DNA of 64,000 nt from Prauserella cavernicola (GCF_016595675.1 NZ_JAENJH010000013.1:1-64000), one strand, 5' to 3'; shown: positions 42,021-51,012, numbered from the stretch's first letter. Program-made: numbers and translations. Notes: generated by a model not told the origin, from the letters alone.

Positions 42021-42301
42021 GAAGCGAGTGGCCGCTCTACGAGGTGTTCGTGCGGGGCAAGCGCGGACTCAATCACGTGCACGTCGGGTCGCTGCACGCG
42101 GCCGACGACGAGATGGCGCTGCACCACGCACGTGATCTCTACACGCGGCGCAACGAGGGCGTGAGCATCTGGGTGGTCAGGGCCGCCGACATCACCGCGT
42201 CGAGCCCGGACGAGAAGGACCCGTTCTTCGCGCCGAGTGGAGACAAGGTGTATCGCCACCCCACGTTCTACGACATCCCCGACGACGTTCCGCACATCTA
42301 A
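42017..42301 (+). CDS. paaB: Phenylacetyl-CoA epoxidase subunit PaaB
   Basis: A 94-residue protein matching PaaB along its length: [51 protein letters not shown]. It is needed for activity of the PaaABCE complex, probably bridging PaaAC dimers. An ATGA overlap links it to paaA. Confidence 0.94.
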   Translation: MRSEWPLYEVFVRGKRGLNHVHVGSLHAADDEMALHHARDLYTRRNEGVSIWVVRAADITASSPDEKDPFFAPSGDKVYRHPTFYDIPDDVPHI

Positions 42302-42310
42302 GGACCGCCC

Positions 42311-43192
42311 GTGTCTTTCGACAACGCCTACGAGGCGATCACCGAGGAGAACGACTCCCGCTGGGCCTTCGGCACCGGCTTCACCGATCCGCTCGAGGGA
42401 GTCGACACCACCGTTCCGTCCGGTGTGGACGGTGCCGATCTGGCCGCGTACTGCCTCATGCTCGGCGACGACGCGCTGATCCTGTCGCACCGGTTGCAGG
42501 AGTGGTGCACCCATGCCCCCGAGCTGGAGGACGAGGTCGCGATCGCCAACATCGGCCTCGACCTGCTGGGGCAGGCGCGGCTGCTGCTCGCCCGCGCGGG
42601 CAGGGCCGAGGACGCGGGCCGCGACGAGGACGCGCTGGCGTTCCTCCGCGCCGAGCACGAGTTCCGCAACGTGCGGCTGGCCGAGCTGCCCCGTGGCGAC
42701 TTCGGCGAGCTGATCGCGCGGCTGCTGGTGTGCTCCACGTGGCGCCTCGCGCTGGTCCAGCGGCTCACCGGCTCGCGAGACCCGGTGCTCGCGGCCATCG
42801 CGGCCAAGGGCGTCAAGGAGCTGACCTACCACCGCGACTACGCCGCCCAGTGGGCCGTGCGCCTCGGCGACGGCACGGAGTTCTCCCGCGAGCGGATGAC
42901 GGCCGGCCTGGCCGCGGTGTGGCCCTACGTGGCCGAGTTGTTCACCCCGCACGCCGTGGAGCTGCGGCTCGCCGAGGCCGGAGTCGCCGTGGACCCGTCG
43001 GTGCTGCGCGCGGAGTTCGACGACGTGCTCGGCCAGGTGCTGCGTGCCGCGACCCTCGACGCGCCCGAGGTGCCCGGGATTCCCGGCGTGGCGGGCAGGG
43101 CCGGTCGCGACGGCGTGCACACCGAGTCGATGGGATTCCTGCTGGCCGAGCTGCAGAGCGTGGCCAGGGCGAACCCGGGGGCGACGTGGTGA
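42311..43192 (+). CDS. paaC: Phenylacetyl-CoA epoxidase structural subunit PaaC
   Basis: A 293-residue ferritin-like subunit that pairs with PaaA. Its helices include YCLMLGDDALILSHRLQEWC, IANIGLDLLGQARLLL and KGVKELTYHRDYAAQWAVRLGDG. It has lost most of the di-iron ligands, as is normal for PaaC. The start is GTG 42311, with AGGA seven bases before it. Confidence 0.93.
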   Translation: MSFDNAYEAITEENDSRWAFGTGFTDPLEGVDTTVPSGVDGADLAAYCLMLGDDALILSHRLQEWCTHAPELEDEVAIANIGLDLLGQARLLLARAGRAEDAGRDEDALAFLRAEHEFRNVRLAELPRGDFGELIARLLVCSTWRLALVQRLTGSRDPVLAAIAAKGVKELTYHRDYAAQWAVRLGDGTEFSRERMTAGLAAVWPYVAELFTPHAVELRLAEAGVAVDPSVLRAEFDDVLGQVLRAATLDAPEVPGIPGVAGRAGRDGVHTESMGFLLAELQSVARANPGATW

Positions 43193-43698
43193 GCGCCGTG
43201 GCGAGCGACGAGGTGAGCGCGCACGCCGTCGCCGCCACCGTGACCGACCCGGAGCTGCCGATGCTCACCCTCGCCGACCTCGGAGTGCTGCGCGAGGTGT
43301 CCGAACAGGACGGACGCGTGGTCGTGGCGATCACGCCGACCTACTCGGGCTGCCCCGCGATGGACACCATGCGCGACGACCTCGTGCACGCACTCTCGGG
43401 CGCCGGATACGCCGAGGTGGAGGTGCGCACCGTCCTGCGGCCCGCGTGGTCGAGTGACTGGATCACCGACGACGGGCGCCGCAAGCTCGCCGAGGCCGGG
43501 ATCTCCCCGCCCGGCGCTGCGCCGCGGCACACCGGGCCCGTGCCGCTGACGCTGGGCCCGCCCGCGCGGAGCGTGCGCTGCCCGCGTTGCGGCACGGGCG
43601 ACACGGAGCTGCTCTCGGAGTTCGGCTCCACCGCGTGCAAGGCGCTGCACCGCTGCCGCTCGTGCCACGAACCGTTCGACCACGTCAAGGAGATCTGA
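43189..43698 (+). CDS. paaD: PaaD, epoxidase maturation protein (DUF59 domain plus zinc ribbon)
   Basis: A 169-residue protein. The N-terminal MIP18/DUF59 domain is TVTDPELPMLTLADLGVLREV...ITPTYSGCPAMDTMRDD. The C-terminal Cys pairs CPRCG and CRSCHEPF make a zinc-ribbon-like site. PaaD is thought to help assemble the metal centres of the epoxidase or its reductase. A GTGA overlap joins it to paaC. Confidence 0.92.
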   Translation: MSAVASDEVSAHAVAATVTDPELPMLTLADLGVLREVSEQDGRVVVAITPTYSGCPAMDTMRDDLVHALSGAGYAEVEVRTVLRPAWSSDWITDDGRRKLAEAGISPPGAAPRHTGPVPLTLGPPARSVRCPRCGTGDTELLSEFGSTACKALHRCRSCHEPFDHVKEI

Positions 43699-43699
43699 G

Positions 43700-44782
43700 T
43701 TGACCGCGAGCACGACGTCCCGGCTGCGCGGGGAGTTCCACGCGCTCACCGTCGCCGAGGTGACCCCGCTGTGCGACGACGCCGTGGCCATCACCTTCGA
43801 CGTCCCGCCGGAGCTGGCCGAGCGCTACGCCTTCCGCGCGGGCCAGTCGCTGACCCTGCGACGGCGCGAGGGCGAGCGGGAGGAACGCCGCTCGTACTCG
43901 ATCTGCGCGGCCGAGGGCACGGCGCCGAGGATCGGCGTGCGGGAGGTGCCCGGCGGTCTGTTCTCCAGCTGGCTGGTCCGCGACGTCCGGCCGGGCGAGA
44001 GCATCGAGGTGGGCACCCCGGCCGGCACCTTCACGCCGGAACCCGCGGTGCCGGCCCATCACGTGCTGATCGCGGCGGGCTCCGGGATCACGCCGGTGCT
44101 CTCGATCGTCGCGACGGTGCTGCGCGAGCCCGGCGCGACCGTGACCCTGCTCTACGGCAACCGGCGTACGGACACCGTGATGTTCGCCGACGAGCTCGCG
44201 GACCTCAAGGACCGCTATCCGTCCCGGCTCGAGCTGGTGCACGTGCTCTCGCGCGAGCCGAGGGAGGCGGAGCTGTTCTCCGGGCGGCTCGACGCCGAGA
44301 AGCTGACGGCGCTGCGGCCGCTGCTCGGCGACCTCGACCGCGTGGATCACTGGTGGCTGTGCGGCCCGTTCGACCTGGTCACCACGGCGCGGGAGGAACT
44401 GAGCCGGGCCGGGGTGGCGGCCGAGCGGATCCACCAGGAGCTGTTCTTCGTCGACGCCACGCCACCCGCACCGGTGCGCCACGAGGACGCGCCCGTCACC
44501 GGCCCGACCAGCGAGGTGACGATCGTGCTGGACGGCAGGTCCACCACCGTCGCGCTGGAGCAGGACCGTTCCGTGCTCGACGGCGCGCAGCGGGCCAGGC
44601 CCGACCTGCCGTTCGCGTGCAAGGGCGGCGTGTGCGGCACGTGCCGCGCCAAGGTGACCGACGGCAAGGTGGACATGCGCCGCAACTACGCGCTCGAGAA
44701 GTCCGAAGTGGACGCCGGTTTCGTGTTGACGTGCCAGTCTCTTCCCGTGTCCGAGAGCCTCACCGTCGACTACGACGTCTGA
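43700..44782 (+). CDS. paaE: Phenylacetyl-CoA epoxidase reductase PaaE
   Basis: A 360-residue reductase. The FAD domain has RRSYSICAAEG, the NAD(P)H domain has LIAAGSGITPVLSIV and CGPFDL, and the C-terminal plant-type [2Fe-2S] domain has FACKGGVCGTCRAKV and LTCQSLP. It passes electrons from NADPH to the PaaA di-iron centre. The start is TTG 43700, eight bases after AAGGAG and one base after the paaD stop. Confidence 0.93.
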   Translation: MTASTTSRLRGEFHALTVAEVTPLCDDAVAITFDVPPELAERYAFRAGQSLTLRRREGEREERRSYSICAAEGTAPRIGVREVPGGLFSSWLVRDVRPGESIEVGTPAGTFTPEPAVPAHHVLIAAGSGITPVLSIVATVLREPGATVTLLYGNRRTDTVMFADELADLKDRYPSRLELVHVLSREPREAELFSGRLDAEKLTALRPLLGDLDRVDHWWLCGPFDLVTTAREELSRAGVAAERIHQELFFVDATPPAPVRHEDAPVTGPTSEVTIVLDGRSTTVALEQDRSVLDGAQRARPDLPFACKGGVCGTCRAKVTDGKVDMRRNYALEKSEVDAGFVLTCQSLPVSESLTVDYDV

Positions 44783-44786
44783 GCGA

Positions 44787-44830
44787 GACGACATCGGCGG
44801 CGGTGCTCAGCCGCCGTTGCCGATGTCGTC
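44787..44830. terminator. Bidirectional terminator that includes the end of the Lrp gene
   Basis: GACGACATCGGC and GCCGATGTCGTC form a 12-bp outer stem, with GGCGG/CCGCC as an inner stem and a three-base bulge. It lies between the convergent paaE and Lrp genes. The last Lrp codons are inside the right half. Confidence 0.7.
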
Positions 44831-45289
44831 GAAGATCAGCAGCGTCCGCGTGGCGAGCACGCCCGGGATGCTCTGCAACTGTTCGAGCACCACGCGCCGC
44901 AGGTGCTCGTTGTCGGTGGTGCGCACCAGCAGCATCACGTCGAACTCGCCGCCCACCAGTGCCATGTGCCTGACCTCGGGAATGCTGCGCAGGTGCTCGG
45001 TGAGGTCGCGCCACGAGTTCTGGCGCACGTTGAGCGTGACGTAGGCAGACGTCGACAGGCCCGCGCGCGCCGGGTCGATCACGGCCGTGAATCCCGTGAT
45101 GACACCGGTCTTCTTCAGTCGCTCCAGCCGGTTGTAGGCGTTGGCCCTCGAGATGTTGAGCCGCTCGGCCAGCGCCCGCACGGCGATCCGCCCGTCCTGG
45201 GTGAGCTCCCGCAGGATCGCTGTGTCCACAGTGTCCAGTGCGGCCATCCGTCCAGTCTCGGGGGCCGCAGCGTCGATCGGGTTGGACAT
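44807..45289 (-). CDS. Lrp/AsnC-family regulator, probable regulator of the bkd operon
   Basis: A 160-residue protein. The AsnC-type helix-turn-helix is LDTVDTAILRELTQDGRIAVRALAERLNISRANAYNRLERLKKTGVITGF. The RAM effector domain follows, with SEVRHMALVGGEFDVMLLVRTTDNEHLR-type features. AAGGAA lies six bases before ATG 45289. It is divergent from the 2-oxoacid dehydrogenase operon. In other bacteria Lrp-type BkdR activates bkd genes in response to branched-chain amino acids, so the same link is likely here. Its final codons are part of a terminator hairpin. Confidence 0.87.
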   Translation of the reverse strand: MSNPIDAAAPETGRMAALDTVDTAILRELTQDGRIAVRALAERLNISRANAYNRLERLKKTGVITGFTAVIDPARAGLSTSAYVTLNVRQNSWRDLTEHLRSIPEVRHMALVGGEFDVMLLVRTTDNEHLRRVVLEQLQSIPGVLATRTLLIFDDIGNGG

Positions 45290-45402
45290 CTGGCGTTCCT
45301 TCGCTCGAAACTCGGCTGTCCGTCTCGGATTCAGTGCTGATGCTATGCAGAAGTTACCAGCATCGCGACGATTGTGGCGTTCTGTCTTCTGCGGAGGTGT
45401 CC

Positions 45403-46470
45403 ATGAGTGAGCTGCGGTTGGTGCGGTTGATCGAACCCGACGGCAGCGCGTCCGGCGACGACCGGTACGCGCTGCCCGCGCCCGGTGAGCTGCTGGAGCA
45501 CTACCGCGCGCTGGTCCGGGGCCGCAGGTTCAACGAGCAGGCGAGTGCGCTGGTGCGGCAGGGACGGCTCGCGGTCTACCCGTCCTCACACGGGCAGGAG
45601 GCCTGCCAGGTGGCGGCCGCGGCGGTGCTGCGCGACGGCGACTGGCTCTTCCCGACCTACCGCGACTCGGTGGCCGCGGTGGAGCGCGGCGTCGATCCCG
45701 TCGAGGTGATGCTGCTGCTGAGCGGCGACTGGCACTGCGGGTACGACCCGATGCGCCACCACGTCGCTCCGCAGGCGACGCCGCTGGCCACCCAGCTCCC
45801 GCACGCCGTCGGCGTGGCGCACGCCGCGCGGCTCAAGGGCGAGGACACCGTCGTGCTGGCGCTGTGCGGCGACGGCGCCACGAGCGAGGGTGACTTCCAC
45901 GAGGCGCTGAACTTCGCGGCCGTGTTCCGCGCGCCCGTGGTGTTTCTGGTGCAGAACAACAAGTACGCGATCTCGGTGCCGTTGGCCCGGCAGTCGGTGG
46001 CGAGCTCGCTCGCGGCCAAGGGCGAGGGCTACGGCATGCCCTCGGCGCTGGTCGACGGCAACGATGTCGCCGCGCTGACGGCCGTGCTCGGCGAGGCCGT
46101 GCGCCGCGCCGCGGGCGGCGACGGGCCGACGCTGATGGAGGCCGACACCTACCGCATGGACGCCCACACCAACGCCGACGACGCGAGCCGCTACCGCGAC
46201 GACGCCGAGGTCACCGAGTGGGCGCGGCGCGACCCGCTGGTGCGGCTGCGCGCCCACCTTCGGGCGGCGGGCGTGCTCGACGACGAGGAGGAACGCGCGA
46301 TCGCCGAGTCCGCCGAACAGACCGCCGCCTACCTGCGCACGGGACTGTCCGCCGATTCCGAGCCCGACCCCGCCGAGCTGTTCGCCCACGTCTACGCGGG
46401 CCCGGCGCCGCACCTGGCCGCGCAGGCCGAGCTGCTGGCCGCCGAACTCACCGCCGAGGTGCACTCATGA
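45403..46470 (+). CDS. bkdA: Branched-chain 2-oxoacid dehydrogenase E1 alpha subunit
   Basis: A 355-residue thiamine-diphosphate enzyme subunit. The ThDP motif is LCGDGATSEGDFHEALNFAAVFRAPVVFLVQNN. The phosphorylation-loop-like YRMDAHTNADDASRYR is also conserved in E1 alpha proteins. With E1 beta it decarboxylates 2-oxoacids from Val, Leu and Ile; the products prime branched fatty acids. Pyruvate dehydrogenase is the alternative, but the Lrp neighbour and the two-subunit E1 favour bkd. GGAGG precedes ATG 45403. A GCAGAAG/CTTCTGC repeat pair flanks the likely promoter. Confidence 0.87.
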   Translation: MSELRLVRLIEPDGSASGDDRYALPAPGELLEHYRALVRGRRFNEQASALVRQGRLAVYPSSHGQEACQVAAAAVLRDGDWLFPTYRDSVAAVERGVDPVEVMLLLSGDWHCGYDPMRHHVAPQATPLATQLPHAVGVAHAARLKGEDTVVLALCGDGATSEGDFHEALNFAAVFRAPVVFLVQNNKYAISVPLARQSVASSLAAKGEGYGMPSALVDGNDVAALTAVLGEAVRRAAGGDGPTLMEADTYRMDAHTNADDASRYRDDAEVTEWARRDPLVRLRAHLRAAGVLDDEEERAIAESAEQTAAYLRTGLSADSEPDPAELFAHVYAGPAPHLAAQAELLAAELTAEVHS

Positions 46471-47453
46471 CCGCGACCAAACTGACCATGGCGCAGGCGC
46501 TCAACACCGCGCTGCGCGACGCGATGACCGCCGACGAGTCGGTGGTGGTCTTCGGCGAGGACGTCGGCCCGCTGGGTGGCGTCTTCCGCGTCACCGACGG
46601 GCTCACCGAGACCTTCGGCGAGCAGCGCTGCTTCGACACCCCGCTGGCCGAGTCGGGCATCGCGGGACTGGCCATCGGCATGGCGATGAACGGCTTCCGG
46701 CCCGTGATCGAGATGCAGTTCGACGCGTTCGCCTACCCGGCGTTCGAGCAGATCACCAGCCACCTGGCGAAGATGGCCAACCGCACGCGCGGCAGGGTGC
46801 GGCTGCCCGTCGTGGTGCGCGTGCCCTACGCCGGCGGCATCGGCGGCGTCGAGCACCACTGCGACTCCTCGGAGGCCTACTACGCGCACACCCCCGGCCT
46901 GACCGTGGTGGCGCCCGCGACCAACGCCGACGCCTACGGCCTGCTGCGCGCCGCGATCGAGCACCCGGACCCGGTGATCTTCCTCGAGCCCAAGCGGCAC
47001 TACTTCACGCGCGAGGAGGTGGACACGGCCACGCCGGTGCCGCCGATCGGCCAGGCGGTGGTGCGGCGCGAGGGCCGCGACGCCACGCTCGTCGCCTACG
47101 GGCCCTCGGTGCCCGTCGCGCTCGCCGCCGCGGAGCTGGCCGCCACCGAGGGCAGGGACCTCGGGGTGGTCGACCTCCGCTCGATCGTGCCGTTCGACGA
47201 GGAGACCGTGCTCGCGCAGGTGCGCCGCACGGGCCGCGCGGTGGTGGTGGCCGAGGCGCAGGGCTTCGCGTCGGTGGCCTCGGAGATCGCCGCGCGCATC
47301 GGCGAGCGCTGTTTCCACCACCTGGAGGCGCCCGTGCGCCGGGTCACCGGCTTCGACATCCCGTACCCGCCGCCGAAGCTGGAACGCCACCACCTGCCCT
47401 CACCGGACCGGATCCTCGACGCCGTCGACGCACTGCAGTGGGACGAGACATGA
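46467..47453 (+). CDS. bkdB: Branched-chain 2-oxoacid dehydrogenase E1 beta subunit
   Basis: A 328-residue transketolase-like subunit. It has VVVFGEDVGPLGGVFRVTDGLTETFGEQRCFDTPLAESGIAGLAIGMAMNG, with the Glu that contacts ThDP, then PVVVRVPYAGGIGGVEHHCDSSEAYYAHTPGL and ending VTGFDIPYPPPKLERHHLP. It completes the alpha2-beta2 E1. ATGA overlaps on both sides show tight coupling with the E1 alpha and E2 genes. Confidence 0.9.
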   Translation: MTATKLTMAQALNTALRDAMTADESVVVFGEDVGPLGGVFRVTDGLTETFGEQRCFDTPLAESGIAGLAIGMAMNGFRPVIEMQFDAFAYPAFEQITSHLAKMANRTRGRVRLPVVVRVPYAGGIGGVEHHCDSSEAYYAHTPGLTVVAPATNADAYGLLRAAIEHPDPVIFLEPKRHYFTREEVDTATPVPPIGQAVVRREGRDATLVAYGPSVPVALAAAELAATEGRDLGVVDLRSIVPFDEETVLAQVRRTGRAVVVAEAQGFASVASEIAARIGERCFHHLEAPVRRVTGFDIPYPPPKLERHHLPSPDRILDAVDALQWDET

Positions 47454-48700
47454 GCGAGCTGACCTTCACCCTGCCCGACCTCGGCGAGGGGCTCACCGAG
47501 GCCCAGCTCGTGCGCTGGCTGGTGGCCGAGGGCGAGCTGATCGCCATCGACGCGCCGGTCGCCGAGGTGGAGACCGCCAAGGCCATGGTCGAGGTGCCCT
47601 CGCCCTACGCGGGCACGGTCGCGACGCTGCACGGCAGCGAGGGCGCGACGATCCTCGTCGGGCAGCCGCTGATCACCGTGGGCACCGGAGCCACCGAACC
47701 GGCCGCGGCCACCTACGTCGAGGAGGAGCGCGCGGGCTCGGGCAACGTGCTGATCGGCTACGGCACGAGCGAGCCGGGCCGCACCCGCAGGCGCCGCGCG
47801 CGTGGCAGGACGCCCGCGCGCGACCGCGCCGTGAGCGGGACCGCCGAGCGGCCGCGCGCGAAGTCGCCGCTGGTGCGCAAGCTCGCCAAGGAGCGGGGCG
47901 TCGACCTCGCTCTGCTCACCGGCACCGGCCAGGACGGGCTGATCACCAGGGCCGACGTCGAGCGCGCGGCGGCTCCCGTGGCGCCGGGGAGCGACACCGC
48001 CGACACCGACGCACGCACGGGCCTGCCGATCGCGCGGCGCGTGGCACTGACGGGCATCCGGGCGGCGATCGCGAGCACACTCTCGCGCAGCCGCAGGGAG
48101 ATCCCGGAGGCGACCACGTGGGTCGACGTCGACGCCACCGCACTGCTCGCCGCGCGCGAGTCGCTCGGCACGGGCCTGCTGTCGCTGCTGGCGCGGTTCA
48201 CCGTGGCAGGGCTGCGGCGCTATCCCGTGCTGAACTCCCGTGTCGACACCGACCACGGCGAGATCCAGGTGCTCGACGGCGTCAACCTCGGCGTCGCCAC
48301 GCAGGCGGAGCGGGGTCTCGTCGTGCCCGTCGTCCGCGACGCCCACCGGCTCACCGCCCGCGAGCTCGACACCGAGCTCCGCCGGACCGTCGCCGCCGCG
48401 CGGGACGGGTCGGCGGGCGCCGCCGAGCTGACCGGGGGCTCGTTCACCCTCAACAACTACGGCTCGTTCGGCGTCGACGGCAGCGCGGCGATCATCAACC
48501 ACCCCGAGGTCGCGATCCTCGGTGTGGGCCGGATCCTGCCGCGTCCGTGGATCGTCGGGGACGAGGTGGTCGCCAGGCAGATCACGCAGCTGTCGCTGGT
48601 GTTCGACCACCGCGTGTGCGACGGCGGCACGGCGGCCGGGTTCCTGCGGTTCGTCGCCGACGCGATCGAGGCGCCCTCCTCGGCGCTGGCGGATCTGTAG
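47450..48700 (+). CDS. bkdC: 2-Oxoacid dehydrogenase E2 (dihydrolipoyl acyltransferase)
   Basis: A 416-residue E2. It has one lipoyl domain (residues 1-78, lipoyl Lys about K44 in VETAKAMVEV) and a basic linker. A peripheral-subunit-binding domain follows (KSPLVRKLAKERGVDLALLTGTGQDGLITRADVERA), then the acyltransferase domain with its catalytic HRVCDGG near the end. It transfers the acyl group from E1 to CoA. No E3 gene follows, so lipoamide dehydrogenase must be encoded elsewhere. The acyltransferase domain is compact for the family. Confidence 0.9.
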   Translation: MSELTFTLPDLGEGLTEAQLVRWLVAEGELIAIDAPVAEVETAKAMVEVPSPYAGTVATLHGSEGATILVGQPLITVGTGATEPAAATYVEEERAGSGNVLIGYGTSEPGRTRRRRARGRTPARDRAVSGTAERPRAKSPLVRKLAKERGVDLALLTGTGQDGLITRADVERAAAPVAPGSDTADTDARTGLPIARRVALTGIRAAIASTLSRSRREIPEATTWVDVDATALLAARESLGTGLLSLLARFTVAGLRRYPVLNSRVDTDHGEIQVLDGVNLGVATQAERGLVVPVVRDAHRLTARELDTELRRTVAAARDGSAGAAELTGGSFTLNNYGSFGVDGSAAIINHPEVAILGVGRILPRPWIVGDEVVARQITQLSLVFDHRVCDGGTAAGFLRFVADAIEAPSSALADL

Positions 48701-48820
48701 CGGAGAGGCCAGCACTGGCGAGCCTGCGCTCGTCCTCCCGGCTATCGTGGGCACCGAATGTGGCGGTGCGACTCCGCCGGACCGGCGACCGCACGGTCTT
48801 CAGCAGCCTGGGAGGCCCGG

Positions 48821-49765
48821 ATGACCGCCGTGTCGGACCCGGTTCCGCGGCCAGGCCACGTCCACCAGGGCGGGTTCTACAGCTCGGACGAGCAGTTCCG
48901 CGCGCTGGTCATGCCCTTCCTCGAACGGGGACTCATCCGGGGCGAGCCGGTGGTCATCGCCTACGACCCGCGCCGGGCCGGACTGCTGCGGGACTGGCTG
49001 GGCGAGCCGCCCGGCGCCCTCTACGTGGACGATCTCTACCGATGCCCGGCCGCGGCGATCGCGACGTACCGGAAACTGTTCGCGCGGCTGGTGGGCGAGG
49101 GCGCGGCGCGCATCAGGATCGCGGGCGACGTGCCGCACGCGCACGACCGGGCCCGCTATCCGGGCTGGGACCGCTACGAGTCGGCCGTGAACGTGGTGTG
49201 GGACGAGTTCCCCGTCCTCGGTCGCTGTCTGTACGACGCCACCGCGACGGCGCCGGAGGTCGCCGACGTTGTCGAGCGGACCCACCCGTACCTGGTGACC
49301 GGCGGCGACGATCTCACCGCGAACCCGCGCTACGAGGAGCCGGGCACCTTCGAGGGCCTGGCTCCGGTGCCCGACCCGCTGGAGGCGCGTGAGCCGCTGG
49401 TGGAGCTCGCCGATCCGAGCGCCGCGAGCGCCCGCGCCGCGGTGCGCGAGATCGCCGCCGCGCACGTGGCCGAGCGCATCGTCAACGACCTCGTGCTCGC
49501 CGTCTCGGAAGCCACCAGCAATGCGTTGTTGCACGGTGAACCACCGCTGCTGGTCCGGATCTGGGCGCGACCGGACCGCGTCGTGGTGCACGTGCGGGAC
49601 AGGGGCCCCGGCCCGGAGAACCGGCTCGCCGGACTCGTACCGGCGATCGGCACGATCACCGGCTCCGGACTGGGGCTGTGGTTGGCCCACCAGCTCGACC
49701 TCGATGTCGCGCTGCTGCGAGGGACGGACGGGTTCACCGTGCGAGTGTGCGGCGGCTCCCGTTAG
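48821..49765 (+). CDS. MEDS-domain sensor with HATPase (anti-sigma regulatory protein)
   Basis: A 314-residue protein. The N-terminal MEDS domain (about 12-180) opens HQGGFYSSDEQFRALVMPFLERGLIRGEPVVIAYDPRRAGLLRDWL and has the conserved LYRCPAAAIATYRKLF. The C-terminal HATPase domain (about 205-314) has an N-box LAVSEATSNALLHG and G-boxes VRDRGPG and GSGLGLWLAHQL. This architecture is that of RsbW-like anti-sigma factors/serine kinases with a sensor domain. The target sigma factor or anti-anti-sigma protein is not adjacent. Confidence 0.85.
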   Translation: MTAVSDPVPRPGHVHQGGFYSSDEQFRALVMPFLERGLIRGEPVVIAYDPRRAGLLRDWLGEPPGALYVDDLYRCPAAAIATYRKLFARLVGEGAARIRIAGDVPHAHDRARYPGWDRYESAVNVVWDEFPVLGRCLYDATATAPEVADVVERTHPYLVTGGDDLTANPRYEEPGTFEGLAPVPDPLEAREPLVELADPSAASARAAVREIAAAHVAERIVNDLVLAVSEATSNALLHGEPPLLVRIWARPDRVVVHVRDRGPGPENRLAGLVPAIGTITGSGLGLWLAHQLDLDVALLRGTDGFTVRVCGGSR

Positions 49766-49784
49766 TCCACTGTAGACTTTCGCG

Positions 49785-49925
49785 TCAGTCGTCCTCTGCG
49801 CCGGCGAACGACGAGACGCGATCGTGGATGACACTGACGGCCCAGCGGCTTTCGCTGGAGAGCCAGGGCTCGGTGTCGTACGGTTCGTCTACGTCGTTCT
49901 CCGCGCGCGGCAGGTCGAGGGACAC
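49785..49925 (-). CDS. Small acidic hypothetical protein (46 residues)
   Basis: A short frame, GTG to TGA, with a very good GAAGGAGG site four bases upstream. The product (MSLDLPRAENDVDEPYDTEPWLSSESRWAVSVIHDR, then a short acidic tail) is rich in Asp/Glu and has two Trp. Codon third positions are GC-rich, as in its neighbours. I do not recognise the family. Longer upstream extensions of this frame run into a direct-repeat region and look non-coding. Confidence 0.55.
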   Translation of the reverse strand: MSLDLPRAENDVDEPYDTEPWLSSESRWAVSVIHDRVSSFAGAEDD

Positions 49926-50046
49926 AGGGCCTCCTTCAGTGGGGTGATGAGGGGATACCCGCGTCGAGAGACCGCTCAAACTGGGGCATTCGTGTGATCT
50001 TCGCCGGTCGGAGGGGTCCAGACCGGGCAACTCGCTGGTCCGGGCG

Positions 50047-50081
50047 GGGGACTCGCGGGCCGGAGTGGGGGACTCGCGGGC
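50047..50081. repeat. Direct repeat upstream of folP2
   Basis: GGGGACTCGCGGGC occurs at 50047-50060 and again at 50068-50081, a period of 21 bases. Partial matches (ACTCGC followed by GG) continue to the left at about 50029. It may be a remnant of an interspersed repeat. Confidence 0.6.
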
Positions 50082-50130
50082 GGGGCCGCGATACTCGGTG
50101 ACGTCGTTCGCAACAGTGCTAGGAAGTGGT

Positions 50131-51012
50131 ATGGAAGGCGTCACGCCGCGTGAGATCCGGTTCCGGGGCCGCCCGATGAGGCGGGACCGCCCGCTGATCA
50201 TGGCGATCGTCAACCGCACGCCCGACTCGTTCTACGACCGCGGGGCCACCTACGGCACCGGGGAGGCACTGGCCGCGGTGGAGCGGGCCGTCGAGGGCGG
50301 CGCCGACATCATCGACATCGGCGGGGTCAAGGCGGGTCCCGGCAACGACGTCGACGTGGCCGAGGAGACCCGGCGTGTGGTGCCCTTCGTCGCGGAGGTG
50401 CGGGCCCGGTTCCCCGAGCTGGCCATCAGCGTCGACACCTGGCGCCACGAGATCGGCAGACTCTCGTGCCAGGAGGGCGCCGACCTGATCAACGACACGT
50501 GGGAGGGCACCGATCCCCGGCTCGCCGAGGTGGCGGCCGAGTTCGGCGCGGGCTACGTCTGCTCCCACACCGGCGGCGCGACGCCCCGTACCCGGCCGCA
50601 CCGGGTGCGCTACCCCGACATCGTCGCCGACGTGATCGACGAGGTGACCGCACGCGCCCGCGAGCTGGTGGCGCTCGGTGTGCCCGCCGAGGGCGTGCTC
50701 GTGGACCCGACCCACGACTTCGGCAAGAACACCTGGCACTCGCTCGCCCTCACCCGCGAGATCGGCAGGCTGGTGGACACCGGCTGGCCGGTGCTGGTGG
50801 CGCTGTCGAACAAGGACTTCGTCGGCGAGTCGCTCGGCGCCGCCGTGGGGGATCGCCTCTACGGGACGCTCGCGGCCACGGCGGTGTGCGCGTGGGAGGG
50901 CGTGGCCGTGTTCCGCGCCCACAACGTCGCCGAGACGCGCCAGACGCTGGACATGGTGTCGGTGATCCAGGGGTCGAAACCTCCGGCCAGGGTGGTCAGG
51001 GGCCTGCGCTGA
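50131..51012 (+). CDS. folP2: FolP2-type dihydropteroate synthase paralogue
   Basis: A 293-residue TIM-barrel protein close in pattern to mycobacterial FolP2: LIMAIVNRTPDSFYDRGATYG, GADIIDIGGVKAGPGNDVDV, ISVDTWRHEIG, LINDTWEGTDPRLAEVAAEFGAGYVCSHTGG, VDPTHDFGKNTWHSL and LSNKDFVGE. True DHPS has an E-S-T-R-P-G loop after IDIGG; here the loop is VKAGPG, so substrate-binding residues are missing. FolP2 proteins are reported to lack DHPS activity, and the role is unknown. No other folate gene is near. ATG 50131 is chosen because the upstream extension is repeat-derived. Confidence 0.85.
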   Translation: MEGVTPREIRFRGRPMRRDRPLIMAIVNRTPDSFYDRGATYGTGEALAAVERAVEGGADIIDIGGVKAGPGNDVDVAEETRRVVPFVAEVRARFPELAISVDTWRHEIGRLSCQEGADLINDTWEGTDPRLAEVAAEFGAGYVCSHTGGATPRTRPHRVRYPDIVADVIDEVTARARELVALGVPAEGVLVDPTHDFGKNTWHSLALTREIGRLVDTGWPVLVALSNKDFVGESLGAAVGDRLYGTLAATAVCAWEGVAVFRAHNVAETRQTLDMVSVIQGSKPPARVVRGLR

